DNA of 17,139 nucleotides from the NCBI GenBank assembly GCA_012520835.1, contig JAAYNN010000028.1, positions 1-17,139 of the forward strand, read 5' to 3'. This document shows, one piece after another, positions 6,964 through 13,502 of the stretch. The notes beneath the pieces are model-generated. The model saw only the letters and a program-made list of their open reading frames with translations, made no database searches and had not been told where the DNA came from. Numbering within the stretch: the stretch's first letter is position 1; every line of letters starts with the position of its first letter. The translations under genes and the position numbers were made by a program. This DNA is from Dehalococcoidales bacterium (GTDB lineage: Bacteria > Chloroflexota > Dehalococcoidia > Dehalococcoidales > UBA5627).

Positions 6964-7569
6964 TTACTGTTGTTCCTGCGGCAGGGGAATCTCAATAGTT
7001 TCATGGTCGGGATTATGAACGCCATATCCGTTTCGCTTTGCGCTTCCTACCCCGATAGTTGTTTGAAATAGCTCTGTTGAAGCATCATCGGTGGCATCCA
7101 GTTCAATTACGATTGTCCCGGTTCCTCCTGATTCTCCATAAAGCGGAGAAGAACTCATATTCGTATCTATTAATATCCACTCGTTGAATTCATATCCATG
7201 ATTGGCGGTGAACCATACAGAAATGAAATCATCAGGGTCTTTGTCTTGACCTTCAGGGTAGCTGCTGGTAATACTCGAAACATTCCATCCGGCAGGAACT
7301 GTAATTGTTACTCCGCCCCAGTCTTCGGAGTCTATCTCAACTATTGCGATAATCTTTGCGTGTTTGACAACTCCATCCTTGCCGCTAAGAAATATTGTTC
7401 CCATTGTCCAGGTATCCAAATCTGTAGATTCAGAACTCACATAAAAACTCTCGGAACAGATTAGATTCTCGTTTGTCGTATATTCGGAAGGCTGAATTCC
7501 TCGATTATAATCACACGATGCAGCGGTTAGCACAATAACGGTTAAAGCGGCAAGTAAAATACGTTTCAT
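6964..7569 (-). CDS. Putative secreted lipoprotein, unknown function
   Basis: A 201-aa protein I do not recognise. The N-terminus is a clean export signal: MKR, a hydrophobic core (ILLAALTVIVLTAAS), then Cys19 in a loose lipobox (TAASC), so it is probably an exported lipoprotein. The rest looks like beta-rich extracytoplasmic protein, with Asp/Ser/Thr-rich stretches and a central VTITVPAGWNVSSIT segment reminiscent of Ig-like surface domains. ATG 7569 is chosen because GAGGAA lies 6 nt upstream and a consensus promoter (7601-7629) overlaps the more distal in-frame start at 7629, which would be untranscribed. It is monocistronic, and both flanks are filled with dispersed repeats rather than conserved genes, so it may be an accessory insertion between two conserved blocks. 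Confidence 0.75.
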   Translation of the reverse strand: MKRILLAALTVIVLTAASCDYNRGIQPSEYTTNENLICSESFYVSSESTDLDTWTMGTIFLSGKDGVVKHAKIIAIVEIDSEDWGGVTITVPAGWNVSSITSSYPEGQDKDPDDFISVWFTANHGYEFNEWILIDTNMSSSPLYGESGGTGTIVIELDATDDASTELFQTTIGVGSAKRNGYGVHNPDHETIEIPLPQEQQ

Positions 7570-7600
7570 GATAAATTCCTCGATACGTAATGTTAGGTTT

Positions 7601-7629
7601 AATATAGCGCCATATAAGAACTTTGTCAA
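7601..7629 (-). promoter_or_regulatory. Consensus sigma70 promoter of the lipoprotein gene
   Basis: On the minus strand TTGACA (7624-7629) is followed after exactly 17 bp by TATATT (7601-7606). Predicted transcription start is near 7594, giving a leader of about 25 nt that contains the GAGGAA ribosome site. Confidence 0.65.
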
Positions 7630-7664
7630 TTATAAACTATAATACAAATATTCGCCGCCGCTAT

Positions 7665-7703
7665 GGTTCGACAGGCTTCCTTCGATATACTCAGAACAGG
7701 CTC
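7665..7703. repeat. TTCGACAGG/CTTCGATA dispersed repeat fragment
   Basis: GGTTCGACAGGC (7665-7676) and CCTTCGATATACTCAGAACA (7679-7698) look like two adjoining degenerate units of the same repeat type as at 6780-6804: TTCGA plus a purine-rich ACTCAG/GCTCAG tail. Together with 6780-6905 these bracket the lipoprotein gene. Confidence 0.4.
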
Positions 7704-7770
7704 TAGAGCATCGCGTCTTTACTGCTGATAGTAATAATTTTACCTGTAAATCTACAGTCCGGAGTGGCAA

Positions 7771-7805
7771 TTAAAAAGCGTCTTCCAGCTTGCGAAAAGA
7801 CGCTT
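7771..7805 (-). terminator. Intrinsic terminator of the typA-hemW-lepA operon
   Basis: On the minus strand AAGCGTCTT (7805-7797) pairs perfectly with AAGACGCTT (7784-7776) around a 12-nt loop and runs into a T-rich tail (CTTTTTAATT). It lies 24 nt after the lepA stop. Confidence 0.85.
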
Positions 7806-7828
7806 CGATAGTCAAACCTGTATAATAA

Positions 7829-9652
7829 CTAATCTTCCATCTTGAGAACGCTCATAAAGGCGTCCTTGGGAACCTCTACCTTGCCGATATTACGCATCTT
7901 TTTCTTACCCTCTTTCTGCTTTTCGAGCAGCTTGCGTTTGCGGGTAATATCGCCTCCGTAGCATTTTGCCAGTACATCCTTGCGTCTTGCGGCGATATCT
8001 GTCCGGGCGACGATGCGGCTGCCGATAGATGCCTGCAAGGGTACCTTAAAGAGCTGCGGCGGTATGACATCTTTCAGCTTTTCAACCATCGATTTCCCGA
8101 TTTCATGCGCCTTATCCGGCGGGACGACGCGGCTGAAAGCATCCACTACGACTCCGTTCACCAGTACATCCAGTTTGATCAAACGGGTTTCTTTATAACC
8201 AATCATATCGTGGTCGAGCGAAGCATATCCGCGGCTGCGGCTCTTCAACTGGTCATAAAACGTCGTCAACATTGAACGTAACGGAATTTCATATTCCAGA
8301 CGCACTCTTTGTCCCAGTACATTGTTGGTATGCAAGTGGCCGATGTATTCAGTATGCTTGTAGATACCCTCGGATTGCGTCACCAGGTCCATAATCGGGC
8401 CGATAAACGTGGAAGGGGTGATAACAGAAATTTTGACCCAGGGTTCTTCCATCTTCAGTATTTCCGTTGGTTCCGGCAGGTCTGAAGGATTTACTACCAT
8501 CATCTGACTGCCGTCGGTTCTGGTTACGATTAAATTAACACCGGGAACGGTAACTATAAGAGACAGGTCGAATTCCCTTTCCAGACGTTCCTGGATAATA
8601 TCCATATGCAGTAATCCCAGAAAGCCACAGCGGTATCCGTTGCCGAGAACCGGGCTGTTTTCCGGTTCGAATGAAAACGAGGCATCGTTAAGGCTGAGTT
8701 TTTCAATGGCTTCCCTGAGTTGCCCGTGGTCTTCGGGCTGCGTGGTATAAATACCGCTGAAAACCATCGGCTTGGCTGTCTTATAACCGATAAGCGGTTC
8801 TTCCGCCCCGTCAACCAGCGAGGTAATGGTATCTCCCACCCGGCATTCTCCGACGCTCTTCAAACCGGTAGCAATATAGCCGATATCCCCCGTAGACAGT
8901 TCCTCCGATGGGGTGAACTTGGGATTGAAATAGCCGATGCTGACCACTTCGAGTTCTGTTCCCTGGCCCATCAGCCGCAGCTTGTCTCCCTTGCGGATGC
9001 TGCCGTCGTTGACGCTGATATAGGCCACCACGCCCATGTATGAATCATAGTGCGAATCGAATATCAATGCCCTTAAAGGTTTATTTAAATCGCCTTTAGG
9101 CGGCGGTATTTTTTTGACAATAGCCTCGAGCAACTCGGGCACTCCCTGGCCTGTCTTGGCGCTGATATGCAGCACTTCTTCATGTTTGTATCCGAGAACG
9201 CTCTCGATTTCTTCCAGAACCCTTTCCGCTTCGCTGCTGGGCAAATCGATTTTATTGATAACCGGGATGATTTCCAGGTTGTGGTCTATGGCGAAATAGA
9301 CATTAGAAATAGTCTGCGCCTGGATGCCCTGTGTGGCGTCGATAACAAGTATGGCACCTTCGCAGGCAGCCAGTGTCCTGGATACCTCGTAGGAGAAATC
9401 GACATGTCCCGGGGTATCGATCAGATTCAATTCGTAGGTTATACCGTCTTTAGCGGTGTACGATAGCCTGATAGCCTTTGCCTTGATGGTAATGCCGCGC
9501 TCGCGCTCAAGCTCCATGCTGTCCATCACCTGTTCGATGATTTTATCGTTCTTCATGGCGCCGGTCAGCTCGATGAGCCGGTCGGCCAGCGTCGATTTGC
9601 CGTGGTCGATATGGGCGATTATGCAGAAGTTGCGGGTTTTAAATTGTTTCAT
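7829..9652 (-). CDS. lepA: Elongation factor 4 (LepA), ribosome back-translocase GTPase
   Basis: Translational GTPase EF4/LepA, 607 aa, full length for the family (about 600). It acts on the ribosome to remodel stalled or mis-translocated complexes and has been linked to 30S assembly. GTPase motifs are intact: AHIDHGKST (13-21), ERERGITIKA (50s), DTPGH (79-83), NKID (133-136) and SAK (164-166). The diagnostic EF4 C-terminal domain is clear at the end: GGDITRKRKLLEKQKEGKKK, then a terminal FMSVLKMED. It is the last gene of a minus-strand cluster, 35 bp after hemW, and is closed by an intrinsic terminator. The start ATG at 9652 agrees with the family N-terminus; the best upstream GGAG is distant (about 14 nt). 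Confidence 0.98.
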   Translation of the reverse strand: MKQFKTRNFCIIAHIDHGKSTLADRLIELTGAMKNDKIIEQVMDSMELERERGITIKAKAIRLSYTAKDGITYELNLIDTPGHVDFSYEVSRTLAACEGAILVIDATQGIQAQTISNVYFAIDHNLEIIPVINKIDLPSSEAERVLEEIESVLGYKHEEVLHISAKTGQGVPELLEAIVKKIPPPKGDLNKPLRALIFDSHYDSYMGVVAYISVNDGSIRKGDKLRLMGQGTELEVVSIGYFNPKFTPSEELSTGDIGYIATGLKSVGECRVGDTITSLVDGAEEPLIGYKTAKPMVFSGIYTTQPEDHGQLREAIEKLSLNDASFSFEPENSPVLGNGYRCGFLGLLHMDIIQERLEREFDLSLIVTVPGVNLIVTRTDGSQMMVVNPSDLPEPTEILKMEEPWVKISVITPSTFIGPIMDLVTQSEGIYKHTEYIGHLHTNNVLGQRVRLEYEIPLRSMLTTFYDQLKSRSRGYASLDHDMIGYKETRLIKLDVLVNGVVVDAFSRVVPPDKAHEIGKSMVEKLKDVIPPQLFKVPLQASIGSRIVARTDIAARRKDVLAKCYGGDITRKRKLLEKQKEGKKKMRNIGKVEVPKDAFMSVLKMED

Positions 9653-9687
9653 TTACCGGGTAAATTCTCCTGATATTAATAATCATA

Positions 9688-10830
9688 TTATATCTTATCC
9701 GGCAGGAATCTCCAGAATACTTCGTTGCCCAGCAATCTTCCTTGCGGAGTCAGCCTGATATACTCCTGATTCTTTTCTATCAAACCGAAATTTAATAACT
9801 CTTCGATTTGTTTGCCGTATTGCTTCATTATATCGATACCGAAGCGTTTTTCAAAGTCATCTATGTTGATGCCACAGCATAACCTCAATCCGAGTATTAT
9901 CGATTCGGCTATTTCCAAATCGGGATTGATTATTTCATCGATTTCCTGCGGCGGAAGCTTATTTTGCGACAGAGCCTTTATGTATTTGTCCAAATCGCCT
10001 GTATTGGCACTGCGTCGCTTCTCAATATAGGAGTGTGCGGCAACTCCGACACCCAGATATGAGCCTTCCTGCCAGTAAACAAGGTTATGCCGGCATTCCC
10101 GCCCCGGCCTGGACCAGTTGGAAACTTCATAATGCCGGTATCCTTTTTGGCCCAACAACTCCTCGGCCAGTTCGTACTGGGTGGCAACTGTATCGGCGTC
10201 AATCTGCGGCCATTTCCCTGCCTTGATTTCTTTAGCGAGCATTTCTTCCGCTTCAAGTGTCAGGGCATAGAGAGACATGTGTTCGGAATGAAAATCAAGC
10301 GCTTGATGCAGGCTGGTATTCCAATCATCAATATTCTGTCCGGGAAGACCGTAAATTAAATCTATATTCAGGTTATCGAAACCGGCTTGCCTGGCATCCC
10401 TTACGGCTGCCCCGGCTTCTTTGGATGAATGGATGCGCCCGAGCATAGAAAGTTCGGCATCATTGAAACTCTGGATACCGAGGCTCAAGCGGTTGATCCC
10501 GGCCTCTTTGATATCTGCCAGATATTTTAAATCCACTGTCCCCGGATTGGCTTCGATGCTTATTTCGGTATCGTCCGCTATTTCGAAGCACCGACCGATA
10601 ACCGCTAAAATATCAGATAGTTGTTGCGGCGAAAGCAGGCTGGGAGTGCCTCCGCCGAAGTAAATAGTTTCGATGGTAGCGGAAACAGAACGCAGTATAA
10701 ATTCTTGTTTTAATGCATCGATATAGGCTGGAATATCGTTAACCCTGTCGTCGAACGATATAAACGAACAGTATTTGCATTTGCGTTTGCAAAAGGGTAT
10801 ATGGATATACAGTGCTATAACATCCGGCAT
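9688..10830 (-). CDS. hemW: HemW-type radical SAM heme chaperone
   Basis: Radical SAM protein of 380 aa in the HemN/HemW family. The iron-sulfur motif is CKRKCKYC (Cys14, Cys18, Cys21), followed by Ser-Phe rather than Gly-Cys, so the fourth cysteine typical of true HemN (coproporphyrinogen dehydrogenase) is missing. With the shorter length, this points to HemW, which binds heme and delivers it to respiratory proteins. Other landmarks are FGGGTPS (58-64), EANPG (93-97), GIQSFND (118-124), IYGLPGQ (159-165) and a C-terminal winged-helix-like HemN_C region. Many older annotations call this oxygen-independent coproporphyrinogen III oxidase. A GGAG ribosome site lies 7 nt before ATG 10830. It is 42 bp after typA and 35 bp before lepA. 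Confidence 0.93.
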   Translation of the reverse strand: MPDVIALYIHIPFCKRKCKYCSFISFDDRVNDIPAYIDALKQEFILRSVSATIETIYFGGGTPSLLSPQQLSDILAVIGRCFEIADDTEISIEANPGTVDLKYLADIKEAGINRLSLGIQSFNDAELSMLGRIHSSKEAGAAVRDARQAGFDNLNIDLIYGLPGQNIDDWNTSLHQALDFHSEHMSLYALTLEAEEMLAKEIKAGKWPQIDADTVATQYELAEELLGQKGYRHYEVSNWSRPGRECRHNLVYWQEGSYLGVGVAAHSYIEKRRSANTGDLDKYIKALSQNKLPPQEIDEIINPDLEIAESIILGLRLCCGINIDDFEKRFGIDIMKQYGKQIEELLNFGLIEKNQEYIRLTPQGRLLGNEVFWRFLPDKI

Positions 10831-10872
10831 TTTCCGGCTCCGGCAGATGATGTTTTTACGTTCTGTTCGCCG

Positions 10873-12699
10873 TTATTCATCTTTACGACGGCTGGAAATA
10901 TCCCTTAAGCGGTCATGGTAAGTCAACAGTTTCTTGCGCAGCCTGATATTCCGGGGTGTAATTTCGACCAGTTCGTCGTCGTTTATAAAATCTATTGCCT
11001 GTTCGAGACTGAATATAATGGCCGGGGTTAACTTCACAGCGATATCCGATGTCGATGACCTGATATTGGTCTTTTTCTTTTCTTTGCAGATATTGATAGG
11101 TATATCCTGCATGCGCTGATGCATGCCGACAATCATACCCTCGTAAACCATGGTATTGGGTTCGATGAAGGTCTCGCCGCGTTCCTGTGCATTGGCGATG
11201 CCGTATGAAAGAGCTATGCCGGCTTCAGAAGCGACCAGTACGCCGCTGCGGTTGGAGGTTATGGCGCCTTTCCACGGCTCGTAGCCTGAGAAAATGGTAT
11301 TCATAACACCGTCGCCGCGTGTGGCAGTCAGAAACTGGCCGCGGAAACCTATCAGTCCCTTAGTAGGGATTTTGTACTCAATGCGCACATTGCCATTGCC
11401 ATCGTTGTACATATCTGAAAGCTGAGCCTGGCGGTTGCTCAATATTTCGGTCAGTATGCCGATGTTTGATTCTATGGTGTTGATAATTAATAATTCGACG
11501 GGTTCCATCAGTTGTCCGTTGACTACCTTGGTAATGGCTTCGGGTTTGGATATTTCAAACTCGTACCCCTCGCGTCTCATCGTCTCGATAAGGATGGAAA
11601 GGTGCAGTTCACCCCTTCCTTTAACAAGGAAGGTGTCGGTGCTGTCGGTATCCTGAACACGCAAACTGAGGTTTTTCTCCAGTTCGCGGTATAATCTTTC
11701 CCTGAGCTGGCGGGTAGTGCAGTACTGGCCTTCACGCCCGGCAAAAGGCGAGGTATTGACACCGAAGGTCATCTCGATGGTCGGTTCGCCGATTTCAATT
11801 CTGGGCAATGCCTCCGGATATTCGGGGTCGGCTATCGTATCACCAATGCTGACCTTCTCTACGCCGGTTATGGCAACGATGTCACCGGCTGCGGCTTCAT
11901 TTACATTCAAACGGGCAAGCCCCATATAGGTGAATACTTCATCAATTTGATATTGATTGGAATCGCCATCGGCATTCAGACAAACTACATATTCACGGGG
12001 AGATATTTTACCTCTCCAGATTCTGCCGATAGAGATTTTGCCTTTATGACTGTTATAATCCAGGTTGGTTACCAGCATCTGGAAGGGACCTTCGGCAATC
12101 TGGGGCGGCGGTACTTTTTCCAGTATGCAATCGAGAATGGGAAATATATTTTTCCCTTCATGTGCCAGGTCGGTTGTCGCGATGCCGTTTCTGCCGCTGG
12201 CATACAAAATGGGGAAATCCAACTGGTCTGAACTGGTGGCCAGTTCCAGGAAAAGATCCTGCGTCAGCTTGATTACTTCCTGGATGCGAGCCTCTTTTTT
12301 ATCGATTTTGTTTATAATCAATATCGGTTTTAAACCCTTCAGCATTGCCTGCTGCAGGACGAACCTGGTTTGCGGCATCGGCCCCTCCACGGAATCCACT
12401 AAGAGCAGGCAGCCGTCTGCCATGCTGATTACCCTTTCCACCTCACCGCTGAAGTCGGCATGTCCCGGGGTATCGATGATATTAATCTTGATACCCTTAT
12501 ATGTAATGGCGGTATTTTTCGCCATAATGGTAATACCCTTTTCGCGTTCCAGGGTATTGCTATCCAGTATGCATTCAGCGACATGCTGGTTTTCGCGGAA
12601 GATTTTGCTCTGCTTAAGTAATGCGTCTACAAGTGTAGTCTTGCCATGGTCGACATGGGCGATTATCGCCACATTTCTGATATCGTTGCGGTGAATCAT
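10873..12699 (-). CDS. typA: Translational GTPase TypA/BipA
   Basis: Ribosome-associated GTPase TypA (BipA), 608 aa, the normal length. It is involved in 50S subunit assembly and in growth under stress. The GTPase motifs are AHVDHGKTT (14-22), EREKGITI (51-58), DTPGH (76-80), NKID (130-133) and ASGRNG (167-172). The domain order is EF-G-like, followed by the BipA-specific C-terminal region (PTKGLIGFRGQFLTATRGDG, then a basic tail). It is not a tetracycline-type ribosomal protection protein. It heads the minus-strand cluster with hemW and lepA. The ATG at 12699 matches the family N-terminus, but the nearest GGAGG is 18 nt upstream, so initiation may be weak. A likely promoter at 12748-12775 abuts MITE copy B. 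Confidence 0.97.
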   Translation of the reverse strand: MIHRNDIRNVAIIAHVDHGKTTLVDALLKQSKIFRENQHVAECILDSNTLEREKGITIMAKNTAITYKGIKINIIDTPGHADFSGEVERVISMADGCLLLVDSVEGPMPQTRFVLQQAMLKGLKPILIINKIDKKEARIQEVIKLTQDLFLELATSSDQLDFPILYASGRNGIATTDLAHEGKNIFPILDCILEKVPPPQIAEGPFQMLVTNLDYNSHKGKISIGRIWRGKISPREYVVCLNADGDSNQYQIDEVFTYMGLARLNVNEAAAGDIVAITGVEKVSIGDTIADPEYPEALPRIEIGEPTIEMTFGVNTSPFAGREGQYCTTRQLRERLYRELEKNLSLRVQDTDSTDTFLVKGRGELHLSILIETMRREGYEFEISKPEAITKVVNGQLMEPVELLIINTIESNIGILTEILSNRQAQLSDMYNDGNGNVRIEYKIPTKGLIGFRGQFLTATRGDGVMNTIFSGYEPWKGAITSNRSGVLVASEAGIALSYGIANAQERGETFIEPNTMVYEGMIVGMHQRMQDIPINICKEKKKTNIRSSTSDIAVKLTPAIIFSLEQAIDFINDDELVEITPRNIRLRKKLLTYHDRLRDISSRRKDE

Positions 12700-12747
12700 A
12701 TAATTTTGTTGGATATGCCTCCATCCAGTGTCTAAAATATTATTCCG

Positions 12748-12775
12748 ATTATTGATTATATAAAAAAATTGTCAA
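12748..12775 (-). promoter_or_regulatory. Likely promoter of typA-hemW-lepA
   Basis: On the minus strand a perfect TTGACA (12770-12775) lies 16 bp upstream of AATAAT (12748-12753). The -35 begins only 6 bp from the end of MITE copy B, so the repeat forms the whole upstream region of this promoter. Confidence 0.5.
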
Positions 12776-12781
12776 TATATA

Positions 12782-12865
12782 CAATGCTATTCGACTGTAA
12801 TGTATGAAGAATAGTATTTTAAATGTAATTAACGATTGGTTGGATAATATTATCGAATAGTACTG
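12782..12865 (+). mobile_element. 84-bp MITE-like element, copy B
   Basis: Inverted-orientation partner of 6822-6905, with 71 of 84 bases identical and no gaps. Terminal inverted repeats are TGCTATTCGA (12785-12794) and TCGAATAGTA (12853-12862), matching at 9 of 10 positions. Most differences from copy A in the first 19 bases are transitions, as expected for ageing copies. It is flanked by TA-rich sequence (ATATA on the left, TTATA on the right), compatible with a TA-type target site but not proof of one. It fills the divergent promoter region between typA and the desulforedoxin gene. Confidence 0.7.
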
Positions 12866-12872
12866 TTATAAT
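12864..12872 (+). promoter_or_regulatory. Extended -10 promoter for the desulforedoxin gene at the MITE edge
   Basis: TGTTATAAT is a perfect extended -10 element (TGnTATAAT). Its TG is the last two bases of MITE copy B and the TATAAT is host sequence. No good -35 is seen, which extended -10 promoters can tolerate. Start would be near 12879, about 65 nt before the gene. Confidence 0.4.
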
Positions 12873-12943
12873 CAATGCTTGCAATAATATTTTACCTAAA
12901 CTAATATATAGTTAAATAATCCGCTTTCCGCATGGAGGTTGCC

Positions 12944-13114
12944 ATGAGTGTAAAGAATACCGGTGAAATTTACAGATGTTTGATTTGCGGGAATGAAGTA
13001 ACCGTACTGATTGCCGGTGGAGGCATCCTGAGTTGTTGCGGGCAGGAAATGCAAATAATTGCCGACACACAGGATGTAGAAATATCGAGGCGCTTGCCGG
13101 ATTCAGGAATATAA
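12944..13114 (+). CDS. dsr: Desulforedoxin
   Basis: A 56-aa iron protein matching desulforedoxin, the small rubredoxin-like electron carrier that is also the N-terminal domain of desulfoferrodoxin. The Fe(Cys)4 ligands are Cys12 and Cys15 (CLIC) with the adjacent pair Cys31-Cys32 (LSCCGQEM), separated by the typical GNEVTVLIAGGG stretch. The superoxide reductase domain of full desulfoferrodoxin is absent; the protein ends soon after residue 50. ATG 12944 is preferred over ATG 12932 because GGAGG (12934-12938) sits 5 nt before it, inside the longer reading. The probable role is electron transfer in oxidative-stress defence, with an unknown partner. It is followed 48 bp on by a membrane protein gene. 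Confidence 0.85.
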   Translation: MSVKNTGEIYRCLICGNEVTVLIAGGGILSCCGQEMQIIADTQDVEISRRLPDSGI

Positions 13115-13162
13115 GCTGTTTATAAAGCAATTTCTCATTGAACGAATGTCAGGGGGCGTGAA

Positions 13163-13351
13163 ATGAACATGGGAATATTGGATAGAATTATCCGTGGAAT
13201 TGTCGGAGTTGCCCTGATGGTAGTTGCATTGTTTGTTCTGGATGGAGCTTGGCAGATTGTTTTAATCGTTTTGGGTGGAATTCTGGTTGGAACGGCTCTT
13301 TCCGGTTTTTGTCCGATATATGTTCCGTTTCACATTTCAACCAAAAAATAG
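13163..13351 (+). CDS. YgaP-like small membrane protein (DUF2892)
   Basis: A 62-aa protein with the DUF2892 pattern: an amphipathic N-terminus (MNMGILDRIIRGIVG), two hydrophobic helices at about 12-27 and 30-48, and the signature GFCPIY (48-53) at the end of the second helix. In YgaP this module anchors a rhodanese domain as a membrane dimer; here it is alone, as it often is in bacteria and archaea. The single Cys50 lies in the signature. The function of free-standing copies is not established. A GGGGGC ribosome site precedes ATG 13163. Its position right after desulforedoxin suggests co-transcription and a link to thiol/sulfur or redox chemistry, which is inference. Confidence 0.8.
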   Translation: MNMGILDRIIRGIVGVALMVVALFVLDGAWQIVLIVLGGILVGTALSGFCPIYVPFHISTKK

Positions 13352-13399
13352 CATGTTTTAATATCGATAATTTATTGAGCTTGCTGATTTTATTTATAT

Positions 13400-13413
13400 C
13401 CTGTATATACAGG
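13400..13413. promoter_or_regulatory. 14-bp perfect palindrome upstream of -35, candidate operator
   Basis: CCTGTATATACAGG is a perfect palindrome ending 2 bp before the -35 hexamer at 13416. It contains CTGT-N4-ACAG, which resembles but does not match the CTGT-N8-ACAG LexA box. Position suits an activator or a repressor that occludes RNA polymerase. The binding protein is unknown. Confidence 0.45.
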
Positions 13414-13415
13414 TA

Positions 13416-13444
13416 TTGACAAAATTTTGCAGGCTTTATAAAAT
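13416..13444 (+). promoter_or_regulatory. Near-consensus promoter of the paralogue operon
   Basis: A perfect TTGACA (13416-13421) is followed after 17 bp by TAAAAT (13439-13444, 5 of 6). A competing TATAAA at 13437 gives 15 bp spacing. Predicted start is near 13451, about 50 nt before the first gene. Confidence 0.65.
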
Positions 13445-13445
13445 G

Positions 13446-13478
13446 TTATTAGCAATCTAATCAGCACATTGCTAATAA
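13446..13478. promoter_or_regulatory. Perfect 11-bp inverted repeat across the transcription start, candidate operator
   Basis: TTATTAGCAAT (13446-13456) and ATTGCTAATAA (13468-13478) are exact reverse complements with an 11-bp spacer, so the half-site centres are 22 bp apart, two helical turns. The left arm straddles the predicted transcription start, which favours a repressor operator over an RNA hairpin because the first arm would be only partly transcribed. Confidence 0.55.
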
Positions 13479-13502
13479 TCTAAATCCAAGGGAGGTCGGT
13501 AC

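Noticed and set aside
9688..10830. True coproporphyrinogen III dehydrogenase (HemN)
   Set aside because: The CxxxCxxC motif is followed by Ser-Phe rather than Gly-Cys and the protein is short, which fits HemW.
12065..12694. Plus-strand frame of 209 codons opposite typA
   Set aside because: It is wholly antisense to the conserved GTPase domain of typA, with no ribosome site or recognisable domain.
10873..12699. Tetracycline-type ribosomal protection protein
   Set aside because: Length, motif context and the LIGFRGQFLTATRGDG region identify TypA/BipA.
13400..13413. LexA/SOS box
   Set aside because: The CTGT and ACAG halves are separated by 4 bp rather than the 8 bp of the proteobacterial box, and neither adjoining product is a repair protein.
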